From Lachnospiraceae bacterium (GTDB lineage Bacteria > Bacillota > Clostridia > Lachnospirales > Lachnospiraceae): 50,273 nt of DNA. Both the position numbers and the translations under genes were made by a program. This document shows positions 25,801-32,315 of the stretch, one piece after another; position 1 is the stretch's first letter, and every line of letters starts with the position of its first letter. The DNA lies in NCBI GenBank assembly GCA_017543445.1, contig JAFYGB010000039.1, positions 1-50,273 on the forward strand, in the 5' to 3' direction. Below the pieces are notes generated by a model. That model worked only from the letters and a program-made list of their open reading frames with translations. It was not told the origin of the DNA and made no database searches.

Positions 25801-27398
25801 AGACTTGTGATCATTCATGGGAAGTCGATCTGGGAGTCAATACCAGTAACCATACCTGGGATGACGGAAAGGTCATCACGAAGAAGGATTGTGTAACGGA
25901 TGGCGTCATTCGTTTCACTTGTAAGGAATGCGGAAAGACCGACGATATGATCCAAAAGGCGAGCGGTCAGCATACATTCGTATTCGACCACCGCGAAGAG
26001 CCGACATGCGTGGACGACGGAGCAGATATCTACGTCTGCAGTGAATGCGGCGCGACGAAGAAAGAAGTGATAAAGGCCATCGGTGAACATGACTGGCAGA
26101 AGTGGGAATTGACCCGTGAGGGTACCTGTACGACACCTGGTGTACGTACGTATACCTGTGCATCCTGTGGTGCTACGAAGGAAGTCGAAACAGAGAAAAA
26201 CCCGGATAATCACCTGCATATCTCCGGTAGCGAAGTCGTGACAAAGCCCGGATGTGAGACACGTGGTAAAGAGAGAACGCAGTGCTTAGATTGTAAGCAG
26301 TACTTCTACAAGGATCTGGCTCCGACCGGACACGATTATGGCGAGCCGACCTACACGTGGGCGTCCGACAATAGTTCTGTAACGGCGAAACGTATCTGTA
26401 AGAACGATGCGTCGCATGTGGAGACAGAGACCGTGAAGACGACCTCTGCCGTAACAAAGAACCCGACCCTGAATGAAATGGGTCAGACCACCTACACCGC
26501 AACCTTTACGAATGCGGCGTTTGCGGCACAGTCCAAGACACTCACGAACATCGAGAAACTGAACCCGAACTGGAACGAACCCACCTATACCTGGTCGGCG
26601 GAGAATTTGACCGTGACGGCGAAACGTACGAGTCGTACGGATCCTTCCGTAGTTGAGGAAGAAACGGCAAAGACCTCTGTTTCTGTCACATCGGTGGCAG
26701 ATTGTACGACGGATGGCGAAGCAGTATTCACCGCGACGTTTACGAACCCTGCGTTTGTGACGCAGACGAAGAAGGTCACGACGCCGGCTCTCGGACATAA
26801 CTGGACACTGAAGAGCAGCACAGCTGCAGAGCCCGTGCTCGTACCGGAGTCCGCAGGCTCGGAATTCATGAGATGTACGGACTGGAAAGCCGGTAACGAT
26901 CACTATGAGTGCGAGAACTGCCATACGACAAAGGACGAGACGATCAAAGTATCTCTCTCGGTCGGCAATGGCGTCGGCGCGGAAGAGGCGGAGTTGATCG
27001 GTGAGACCACGCTCGTTGTTGATGTTCACAAAGTTTTGGCGCATTATGAAGATGGTGTCACACAGTACTACGATCTGGCATCGTTCTTCAACGGAAATAT
27101 GTCAACGTTCAGTCAGGTCGTTGAGAACTGGGTGCAGGTTTATCCTTATACCGCGGCAACACAAGGCTGGGGGCACTGGTGGGAGGAGAACCAGACCGAA
27201 GAGCAGGAACTCCTTCGTGGCGCACTGATGCAGTATCCGCTGGAAGGAACGATCAAGTTCAAGGACACTAAGCTCGCCAATTCGAAGGTCGCTGACTACA
27301 CCGGTAACAGTGTGGATATCGTATTCACCTACACCCCTAAGTTTACAGATACCTTTGAAACAACAGTAATGACTGTACGGTTTGTATTTAATAAGTGA
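19887..27398 (+). CDS. Giant membrane-anchored surface protein with InlB-like and cysteine repeats
   Basis: The 2503-residue protein is held by an N-terminal transmembrane helix (residues ~7-29) and lacks a C-terminal sorting signal. An Asp/Thr linker leads to an InlB-like unit (~80-145), then a long body of beta-rich and helical segments with no enzyme motif that I recognise. Further InlB-like units occur near 1570-1740. Residues ~1777-2150 hold nine repeats of the form [ED]-x-[TS]-C ... C-x-x-C. Two repeats of type EPTYTW...VTAKR follow, and a final C-x-x-C lies near 2340. Such cysteine repeats are found in Clostridia surface proteins and may bind metal or form disulfides. The gene is coupled to the serine protease gene by a 4-bp overlap and ends at a strong terminator. 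A role in adhesion or regulated shedding is inferred. Confidence 0.87.
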   Translation: MNSKRTRIIIASAAVVAVAVIGIVLFAIFGKQKQVTDPSDPTKASDVANATEATKPDDPKVDDGTYVVSFALPESATEPDRRNTTLPEQVKVAEGTKIGDLGTATRDSAMFLSWTYDSAGTKRANAEDVITKDITLYPTFAATEDMTGVKGNTYVSKQNVPVDHSIELISYGLSKEEVLKKITLVNSSLAGQSVEYNLRSLREEEELAWLQELGLNEETAKAVWSCVEKSENSAKQEGAEAANSDDPMTLKALLQELSKDKSRSYIDLPEDAVNVILNHFGLETYIDKDDQHFLELDDASLELLRSMNIDFATTTEAELLERYGLSENDSLERVWREEFNLTVEQVLLLEDLLYGEKEIRGDHWILSPASGAWETGSLYSVGINDTSKLRFFYDGEPTAAEVIEYNFTIPQKEVNNLSIDSRVIHVPATQVEGVEFRGILNIETDENGDVQAKENTGSGVMTYKGSEKLGVGNVVAVHKGSFDAKTGLGDGDVAYVKITAVKEDGTFAYEYAALENILATDNVIPVRDNGSDNGTVTVAASELKFDKEVYRAYGLDATTVIKVGDIIEFYIGTFGSADYKATRYGKITAIAEDELPGNDPNHHMIFTYETVSEEKLTGSEVMLETTLPEVDMVMNQIDSKQIEAQMKQQIEESGIVDETTELFMSLLTGEELDFASLEHGDELKNMIIRTNGEDMTLEDIRLLADDASVVTVSDIAFNCTFDYKLSHFKDKKGLRAEAAVTLTISVKIGDAGTLEIQPAIVLEQEVLLTPSVKVKRNVYRGRTSSLYIEAGLDAGTYTGFGVVVTAKTKNAPNPKAGEDWNEMVGNFLDNGDMSSLDARTKAAQALIKGGDILKKAADKEKNKENGHGWTIPMTGDGDNNGDGSKKPSSQEFTSPGVGGDLPTKYASMLSNDAKYIKLVDVDLGSFDIPIDPAGIIHAGMKINFNVSLKINAMIGAGISYENAKHYSYAFLAKIWGGGPELDGSQVGSNPLGSDVKELANEFRADFYAFGMIGVRAGVSLDLRVGIFSTDLDSVGVVASAGAYAELYGFLYVSYVKTGSEPAKSSACGSLYFEMGFYTDISVKVQVAFGAASKSWSLYNSKTPLLKLGCEHFPLDYVISQNDSKLSVEIPDGQNTVKIDDSIFKMKLMALNSGKVSEKNMDSKMVCTEGAQNYTATILTGADGQNTNGLVLATERSWTQNHEENFTVECFDLTGKNGEVVSGASSFQYLPGTNEIYVCPLDSTKNELYGKVVFTYKNHAFGFNTDKMQRTVYVHWKGTKRTARVEYYVQKNYNNGEDIRDWEMVGTGNVSGYDGVRCYVDITPEFCEQTFPGYRLIHLGFPDEAELSRLYDEAAKENDAKYLTYHAKSGIALENPTEANKKAADEAFKAWDLVHTKLLYYSSLYWDYYKSNETAIAQQSGKTYFTLRGNETVIQVHFLKIDVPSLWIALDPATDQVIRCDGEVDKYFNVATRWGNFSTSRFTYMLKNQNMVDYIPDAIKNYRTDDYTLDWYYVNSTDPIYYKHSHNENLCRLAYDTVSKLRNGDLSGLTPVKADTKIDSDVLVIGVLTGKECTLHWMDGENEIDTTTQHIAERIVPTKKTLEKDGCTFAGWVMDDGSEVTGDTRVPGEIYLYATYEGEERNVIWITDDGKRAESKVRVGESIYQNVPEGLAREGYMMVWRTSKEDLKTELGMKALMENKDDLTLYGRESLGFSTIIWHYNSKEHEVSCEIGTKPTRPELESLDGLDQVWLFEDGTAMQDDFIMPRNNVRVSASWHKHEWAQEAGRTEPTCSSPGRQGEVCTICGLIGNGTEIPIDPDAHNWVEFIASESTCSTHGVMRRRCNYCGIVDESYEKKLDLDPENHTGNTELRDVIEPSCIEGYSGDTYCKDCGVLLEKGEVTKPNYKHGTTHMVGAKEPTCCENGYTSDYICDICGQQVKYGSLIPALPHVGELVPEKEVKATCTTHGKVVWQCKTCDHSWEVDLGVNTSNHTWDDGKVITKKDCVTDGVIRFTCKECGKTDDMIQKASGQHTFVFDHREEPTCVDDGADIYVCSECGATKKEVIKAIGEHDWQKWELTREGTCTTPGVRTYTCASCGATKEVETEKNPDNHLHISGSEVVTKPGCETRGKERTQCLDCKQYFYKDLAPTGHDYGEPTYTWASDNSSVTAKRICKNDASHVETETVKTTSAVTKNPTLNEMGQTTYTATFTNAAFAAQSKTLTNIEKLNPNWNEPTYTWSAENLTVTAKRTSRTDPSVVEEETAKTSVSVTSVADCTTDGEAVFTATFTNPAFVTQTKKVTTPALGHNWTLKSSTAAEPVLVPESAGSEFMRCTDWKAGNDHYECENCHTTKDETIKVSLSVGNGVGAEEAELIGETTLVVDVHKVLAHYEDGVTQYYDLASFFNGNMSTFSQVVENWVQVYPYTAATQGWGHWWEENQTEEQELLRGALMQYPLEGTIKFKDTKLANSKVADYTGNSVDIVFTYTPKFTDTFETTVMTVRFVFNK
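25215..26342 (+). repeat. Nine protein repeats with C ... CxxC signature
   Basis: Within the giant protein, about 370 residues are built from nine units of 35-50 residues. Each has one Cys after an acidic/Thr motif, then a C-x-x-C pair (CTIC, CNYC, CKDC, CDIC, CKTC, CKEC, CSEC, CASC, CLDC). His residues recur between units. Nucleotide identity between units is low, so the array is old rather than a recent expansion. Confidence 0.85.
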
Positions 27399-27440
27399 TC
27401 GGCTTAGCAGGGCATCCGCCCGGATGAAGTCGACGAATAA

Positions 27441-27477
27441 AAGAAGGGGCTGCCGGAAACGGCAGCTCCTTCTTTTC
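27441..27477 (+). terminator. Factor-independent terminator
   Basis: The stem AAGAAGGGGCTGCC (27441-27454) pairs with GGCAGCTCCTTCTT (27461-27474) around a 6-nt loop and is followed by TTT. It ends the protease/giant protein operon. Confidence 0.88.
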
Positions 27478-27494
27478 GTATGCGGCAGGATCGC

Positions 27495-27523
27495 TTGAAA
27501 ATACAGCAAAATTACAGTATAAT
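27495..27523 (+). promoter_or_regulatory. Promoter of the four-gene operon
   Basis: TTGAAA (27495-27500) and TATAAT (27518-27523) are separated by 17 bp, directly after the previous terminator and about 75 bp before the first start codon. Confidence 0.75.
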
Positions 27524-27596
27524 GATTGAAATCGTTTCGGCGCTAGGGCCGATTACTATTTTGAGGAAAAACAGGGAAAACAACGGGAGGAAAACG

Positions 27597-28106
27597 ATGG
27601 CAGAGCAGTTCATTACATTGATGGCGGATCTGGATGCGGACACGCAGGAACAGATGTCGCAGTGGTACGAAATATTGAAAGAGGCAGGCTTCACCGGCGT
27701 ACAGACACCGGGATTGCCGTTCCACATCAGCCTGACGACATTTCCCCTCGATAAAGAGGCAGAAGCCGTAAAGATGCTTACGAAGGCGGCGGTCGATTTT
27801 GCACCGATCCCGGTGGTCTTAAGCCACGTCGGCATGTTTCCCGGCGGCCGGGTGTTATTTGCCGGACCGGAGCGCGGCGACGGGCTGAGTGCATTGCACG
27901 AAGCGTGTCAGTCGGACAGTCCGCAGGAGTTTCCGTGGACGCCGCACGTTACGATATTGATCGATGAGCCGGAGCGGGTGCAGGCAGCATTGCCCATACT
28001 CATGAAGTCCTTCCGGACGATCGAGGCGCGGATCACGCGATTACATTTATGTGCATTCTGGCCGACGCGCGAGATCGCGGCAGCACAGTTAGAAGGTGAA
28101 CGATGA
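27597..28106 (+). CDS. 2H phosphoesterase / 2'-5' RNA ligase family protein
   Basis: The 169-residue protein has the two H-x-[ST] motifs of the 2H superfamily: HIS in PFHISLTTF and HVT in PHVTIL. Members hydrolyse or ligate 2',5'- or cyclic-phosphate bonds, often at RNA ends. The start at 27597 is supported by a CGGGAGG site; the open frame upstream includes the promoter and is not coding. Its last bases overlap the next ATG (ATGA), so it leads a translationally coupled operon. Confidence 0.85.
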   Translation: MAEQFITLMADLDADTQEQMSQWYEILKEAGFTGVQTPGLPFHISLTTFPLDKEAEAVKMLTKAAVDFAPIPVVLSHVGMFPGGRVLFAGPERGDGLSALHEACQSDSPQEFPWTPHVTILIDEPERVQAALPILMKSFRTIEARITRLHLCAFWPTREIAAAQLEGER

Positions 28107-28873
28107 ATAAACAACAGATCGATCAGGCGATAAAACTGCAGTTGTCCTATGAATTCAACTGCCGGCCGGAGGATTTTTCGGGGGAGGAAAATGTGATCAC
28201 GACTCCCGTCCTTCATGAAAAACGAAGAAAGTTTTCCGAGAAACCCTTCTTCCTGCAGATGGCGACCTTCGGGGCGAATGTCGTCATTTCGGCGGATGAG
28301 CGGATCCACCCTTGGCTGAAAGCATGGCTGGAAGGGAAGCGGGGCTTCTGGACGTTTGAACAACACAATTTCTACGAACTGGAGACCGAGTTGCGGAAGT
28401 ACGGGTATAAGATGGCATTGACCCATCATATGTTTGTGCCAACGCCGGAACTTATGAATATCCATACGGACCTTACGATCCGGTGGTTGGAGACGGCGGA
28501 TCTCATGGAATACTATGGACGCGAGGAGTTCTCCAACGCGATCTGCGATCGGTTCCGCCCGGACCGGCCAGATGTGCTGGCGGTGGTCGCGCTCGACGGC
28601 GAGAAGATCATGGGCATGGCCGGGTGCTCCGCGGATGCGCCGAACCTGTGGCAGATCGGGATCGATGTGCTTCCAGAGTATCGCGGCCGCGGCATCGCGA
28701 CCACGCTGGTCACGTTGTTGCGCGATGAAGTTTTCCGACGCGGCGCGATCCCGTACTACGGGACCAGCCTCTCAAATTATGGTTCCTGGAAGACGGCGCT
28801 GGGCAGCGGTTTCGTGCCGGCCTGGGTGGAGACCGAAAGCCGTGAGGATACGCATAACGAATTTGCAAAGTGA
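28103..28873 (+). CDS. GNAT-family N-acetyltransferase
   Basis: The 256-residue protein has an N-terminal region of ~120 residues without clear homology, which may be a second degenerate GNAT unit. A C-terminal GNAT domain follows, with the acetyl-CoA binding motif DVLPEYRGRGIATTLV (near residue 190) and the preceding strand GMAGCSADAPNLWQIGI. The substrate is unknown. It overlaps the upstream 2H gene by 4 bp and is followed closely by a metallo-hydrolase gene, so it is the second gene of the operon. Confidence 0.88.
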   Translation: MNKQQIDQAIKLQLSYEFNCRPEDFSGEENVITTPVLHEKRRKFSEKPFFLQMATFGANVVISADERIHPWLKAWLEGKRGFWTFEQHNFYELETELRKYGYKMALTHHMFVPTPELMNIHTDLTIRWLETADLMEYYGREEFSNAICDRFRPDRPDVLAVVALDGEKIMGMAGCSADAPNLWQIGIDVLPEYRGRGIATTLVTLLRDEVFRRGAIPYYGTSLSNYGSWKTALGSGFVPAWVETESREDTHNEFAK

Positions 28874-28884
28874 GGAGAACGGGG

Positions 28885-29748
28885 TTGAAGATCGTTAATT
28901 TGATCGAGAATACAGAAGGAGCAGCCGGCTGTGCGTTCGCGCACGGATTGTCCTTCTATATCGAGACGAAGAAGCATAAACTGCTGGTGGACTTAGGCCC
29001 GTCCGGTCAGACCTTGGACAATGCGTCGAAGCTGGGTATCGATTTGTCGCAAGTCGACACGATGATCCTAAGCCATGGGCACTACGACCATAGCGGGGGC
29101 ATCCTGCCCTTTACGACGCTGAACGCGAATGCACAGATCCTGATGCAGAAGACGGCGACACTGGATTATTATGCAGATGATGGCGAGAATGCCGTCGGAG
29201 AGCGTTTTCGCTATATCGGGATCGATAAGAAGATCCCGGATCTTCCGCAGGTCCGTTTTGTGGAAGGTGACGTGCAGATCGACGAAGAACTGGAACTGTT
29301 CACCGTGAAGCAGAAGAAGACCGAGATCCCGTTCACGAATCAGCGGTTGCTGATCCGGACAGCGGACGGGTTTGCGAGGGATGCATTCGATCACGAGCAG
29401 TACCTGGTGATCCGTTGCGAAGGACGCCGAATCCTCATTTCCGGCTGCGCGCACAACGGGATCCTGAATATTCTGGATGCATTTTCCGAAAGATATGGGG
29501 GTGCGCCGGATATGGTGATCAGCGGCTTCCACCTGATGAAAAAGACACCCTACAGCGAAGCACAAATGGAAGAGATCGAGGAAACAGCACGGAAGCTTTT
29601 GGCGTATCCGACGCGGTTCGTGACTTGCCACTGCACCGGTGAGGAGGCCTTCGCGATCATGAAGGAGATCCTGGGGGAGCAGCTCTGGTACGTGCACTCC
29701 GGGGAAGAGATCCCGTGTGCGCTTTTGGGGGAGAAATCGGAGATATAG
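28885..29748 (+). CDS. Metallo-beta-lactamase-fold hydrolase
   Basis: The protein has about 287 residues and the metal-binding motif SHGHYDHSGG (H-x-H-x-D-H), with later ligands in GCAHNGILNI and TCHCTGEEA. It resembles the subgroup annotated as dihydropteridine/ribofuranosylaminobenzene-phosphate synthase-like, but the substrate is unknown. The TTG at 28885 is preferred because GAGGAG lies 7 bases upstream; a GTG at 28870 overlaps the previous stop and lacks a site. It is the third gene of the operon. Confidence 0.87.
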   Translation: MKIVNLIENTEGAAGCAFAHGLSFYIETKKHKLLVDLGPSGQTLDNASKLGIDLSQVDTMILSHGHYDHSGGILPFTTLNANAQILMQKTATLDYYADDGENAVGERFRYIGIDKKIPDLPQVRFVEGDVQIDEELELFTVKQKKTEIPFTNQRLLIRTADGFARDAFDHEQYLVIRCEGRRILISGCAHNGILNILDAFSERYGGAPDMVISGFHLMKKTPYSEAQMEEIEETARKLLAYPTRFVTCHCTGEEAFAIMKEILGEQLWYVHSGEEIPCALLGEKSEI

Positions 29749-29752
29749 AAAC

Positions 29753-30949
29753 ATGCAGATATTGACTAACCAACAGGCCCGGCAGTTTATCTTAGCGAAG
29801 CAGGGCCTCATGGGTGCGCACCGCTTCGTCGGGAAGGATGGTGCTTATGCATACGTGCGGCAGGCCGGCTGTATCCAGTTCGACCCGGTCGACGTGTGCG
29901 GGAAAAATGCGGAGCTTACCTTGCAGTCGCGGGTGAAAGGTTTTACGAAAACGATGCTTCACGAGCTTCTGTATGAGGATCGGAAACTCGTGGATTATGC
30001 AGATAAAGAACTATCCATCTGGCCGGCTGAGGATTGGCCATATTTTGCAACCTATCGGGAGCGGAGCCGGGAACTCGGCGAGACGTTCGAGGGGCTGGAA
30101 CCGCTGAAGGAACAGGCCCTTGCGTACATTCGCGAGAACGGCCCGGTCTGCAGCGATACATTGCCCATCGAAGGAGAGATCTTCTGGCATTCCTCGATGC
30201 ACTGGAGCGGGCACTGGGATAAAAAATCACCGGCCGCGCGGTCGGTGCTGGAGCAGTTGTATACGGATGGCGAGCTGGTCATTCACCACAAAAAAGGAAG
30301 CCGTAAATACTACGATCTGGCGGAGAAACATTTGCCGCGGGAGATCCTGGACGCTGCAGATCCCTGTCAGGATGCAGAGGAGTTCCTCGCCTGGCGTGTG
30401 CTCCGCAGGATCGGCGCGGTGGGACTGCTGTGGGATAAAAACAGCACGGCATTTCTCGGCTTATATCTGAAGGCAGAGCAGCGCAAGCGGATCCTGGACC
30501 GCCTGACGGCGGATGGGAAGATCTGCCCGGCACAGGTGGAGGGCATTAAGCAGACTTTTTACTACCGCGCGGAGGACGAAGCGCTCCTGCAGGATGTTCT
30601 TTCGGGACGTGTGGACCAGAAGCCGCGGATGGCGTTTATGGCGCCCTTGGACCCGCTCTTTTGGGATAAGGATCTCGTGGCGGCCCTGTGGGGTTTTCGC
30701 TATTCCTGGGAGATCTACATCCCGGCGGTGAAGCGCAAATACGGCTACTATACATTGCCCATCCTCTTCGGCGAGAACTTCGTCGGCCGTATCGAGGCCA
30801 TACCGGATCGCAAGGATGGCATCCTCCGCGTGAAGGGCCTCTGGTGGGAACCGGGTGTCCGGATGACGAAGAAACTGGAAACAGCGCTTGAGAAGGAACT
30901 GAAAGACTTTGCGAAGTTTAACAACGTAAGAATAAACGCCGCCCGGTGA
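29753..30949 (+). CDS. Winged-helix YcaQ/AlkX-like DNA glycosylase family protein
   Basis: The 398-residue protein is built of winged-helix repeats. The segment GCIQFDPVDVCGKN carries the Q-x-D type motif of the YcaQ/AlkX (HTH_42) family, which in characterised members unhooks interstrand crosslinks or removes alkylated bases. The C-terminal PLDPLFWDKD and WEIYIPAVKRKYGYYTLP motifs are typical. The start at 29753 is 4 bp after the preceding stop. The TGA stop lies in the loop of the terminator hairpin. DNA repair function is inferred from the family. Confidence 0.85.
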   Translation: MQILTNQQARQFILAKQGLMGAHRFVGKDGAYAYVRQAGCIQFDPVDVCGKNAELTLQSRVKGFTKTMLHELLYEDRKLVDYADKELSIWPAEDWPYFATYRERSRELGETFEGLEPLKEQALAYIRENGPVCSDTLPIEGEIFWHSSMHWSGHWDKKSPAARSVLEQLYTDGELVIHHKKGSRKYYDLAEKHLPREILDAADPCQDAEEFLAWRVLRRIGAVGLLWDKNSTAFLGLYLKAEQRKRILDRLTADGKICPAQVEGIKQTFYYRAEDEALLQDVLSGRVDQKPRMAFMAPLDPLFWDKDLVAALWGFRYSWEIYIPAVKRKYGYYTLPILFGENFVGRIEAIPDRKDGILRVKGLWWEPGVRMTKKLETALEKELKDFAKFNNVRINAAR

Positions 30950-30963
30950 GCCGGGCGGCGTCC
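30937..30963. terminator. Bidirectional terminator containing the stop codon of the YcaQ-like gene
   Basis: A perfect 10-bp GC-rich stem (CGCCGCCCGG 30937-30946, CCGGGCGGCG 30951-30960) has the 4-nt loop TGAG, which includes the stop codon TGA (30947-30949). T-rich flanks on the right and A-rich on the left allow it to serve the convergent GH43 gene too. Confidence 0.8.
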
Positions 30964-30984
30964 TTTATTTGTTTATTCGGTTGA

Positions 30985-31986
30985 TCAACGTTCGAATTCG
31001 TACGGGAGGATCGTTTCGATCGTTCCGTCTTCGGCGATGTTGAGCTTCGTGTACTTTACGCAACGCTCGTGGGTAACGCCACCGGAGAGCTCACAGTCAT
31101 GGTAGAACAGATACCATTCGCCATCGATCTCAACGATGGAGTGGTGGGTCGTCCAACCGAGAACCGGCTCCATGATACGTCCCTTATAGGTGAACGGGCC
31201 GTCCGGCTTCTCACCCTCTGCATAGCAGAGATAGTGGGTGGTACCGGTGGAGTAGGACAGATAGTACTTTCCGTTGAATTTGTGCATCCAAGGGCCTTCG
31301 AAGTAGCGACGGTCCTCATCGCCTGCCTTCAGCGGCTCACCGTTCTCATCGAGGATCTGCAGGTGCTTCGGCTCGGTGATAAATGCGGTCAGGTTTTCGT
31401 TGAACTCTGCGAACATCGGTCCGAGCGCGGGCTCATCACCCTCCGGACGGTGTGCGTCGGGATCGAAGGAACCGGACTGCCACATCTCGAGTTGGCCGCC
31501 CCACAGGCCGCCATAGTAGCAGTAGGTACGATCGTCATCGTCTACCAGTACAGCGGGGTCGATGCTGTAGCTGCCTTCGATGCACTTCTCCTGCGGCGTG
31601 AAGGGGCCGACCGGTGAGTCAGAAACGGCAACGCCGATATGGAACTGACCGTTGTAGTCTTTTGCCGGGAATACCAGGTAGTATTTGCCGTTCTTGCATA
31701 CGCAGTCCGGCGCCCACATCTGGTTCTTAACCCAAGGGATGTCATCCTCGGACAGTGCGAGACCATTGTCCACGCACTCAGAGTCCAGACTGTCCATGGA
31801 CAGAACGTGGTAGTCTTTCATGATGTACTGATCGCCGTTGTCGTCATCCGGGCAATCATGTGCGAAATCGTGGGAAGGGTAGATATAGATCTTACCATTA
31901 AACACGTGGGCGGAAGGATCCGCGGTGTAAATGTTGCGAACCAGAGGTGTTCTCTCGTTCGGCCGTGCTAATTTGACCTTCTTCAT
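30985..31986 (-). CDS. Glycoside hydrolase family 43-type enzyme, cytoplasmic
   Basis: The 333-residue five-bladed beta-propeller enzyme has candidate catalytic residues Asp23 in TADPSAHVF (base), Asp in SIDPAVLVDD (pKa modulator) and Glu in FEGPWMHKFNGKYYLSYS (acid). GH43 enzymes release arabinose or xylose from plant oligosaccharides. There is no signal peptide, so it acts on imported oligosaccharides. The start at 31986 follows CAGGAGG; the longer frame to 32010 would cover the ribosome site. No transporter or regulator lies beside it, so it is a single-gene unit. Confidence 0.88.
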   Translation of the reverse strand: MKKVKLARPNERTPLVRNIYTADPSAHVFNGKIYIYPSHDFAHDCPDDDNGDQYIMKDYHVLSMDSLDSECVDNGLALSEDDIPWVKNQMWAPDCVCKNGKYYLVFPAKDYNGQFHIGVAVSDSPVGPFTPQEKCIEGSYSIDPAVLVDDDDRTYCYYGGLWGGQLEMWQSGSFDPDAHRPEGDEPALGPMFAEFNENLTAFITEPKHLQILDENGEPLKAGDEDRRYFEGPWMHKFNGKYYLSYSTGTTHYLCYAEGEKPDGPFTYKGRIMEPVLGWTTHHSIVEIDGEWYLFYHDCELSGGVTHERCVKYTKLNIAEDGTIETILPYEFER

Positions 31987-32315
31987 AAATGTAATGCCTC
32001 CTGTGAACATTTATATGTATTTTTATTTATGGATCATGCCCCACGTACGCGGGCGCACGCTCCCCCTTATCTATAGAATAGTTTGATTTTGAGATAGTAA
32101 CAATCGATTTTATGCGGATTTCGTTGCAAATCATGCTATTTTTGCTGGATTATCTTATCTTGCTGTTGTAATATCGCATGTTTTTTCGGACGTTCACATA
32201 TTTTCTGTTGCACTTTTTGATTCCTTTATGCTATAATACGGCAGTCGTGCTTACGACAAACGTTTGGGGAAACGTTGAGAAATGGGTGTAAATAACTCAA
32301 AGTGAGGGAGATTTA
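31987..32315. other. Intergenic region between divergent GH43 and DUF6273 genes
   Basis: These 329 bases are AT-rich and contain no gene. The right part has a promoter (32208-32237) for the DUF6273 gene and two small hairpins (32244-32257, 32259-32276) in its leader, and a GAGGGAG ribosome site before 32316. The left part must hold the GH43 promoter, but I see no clear -35/-10 pair. A GC-rich patch (about 32039-32073) near the GH43 start stands out. Confidence 0.6.
32208..32237 (+). promoter_or_regulatory. Promoter of the DUF6273-Ig gene, with extended -10
   Basis: TTGCAC (32208-32213) and TATAAT (32232-32237) with an 18-bp spacer; TATGC before the -10 supplies a TGn extension. Transcription starts about 75 nt before the start codon, creating a structured leader. 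Confidence 0.7.
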
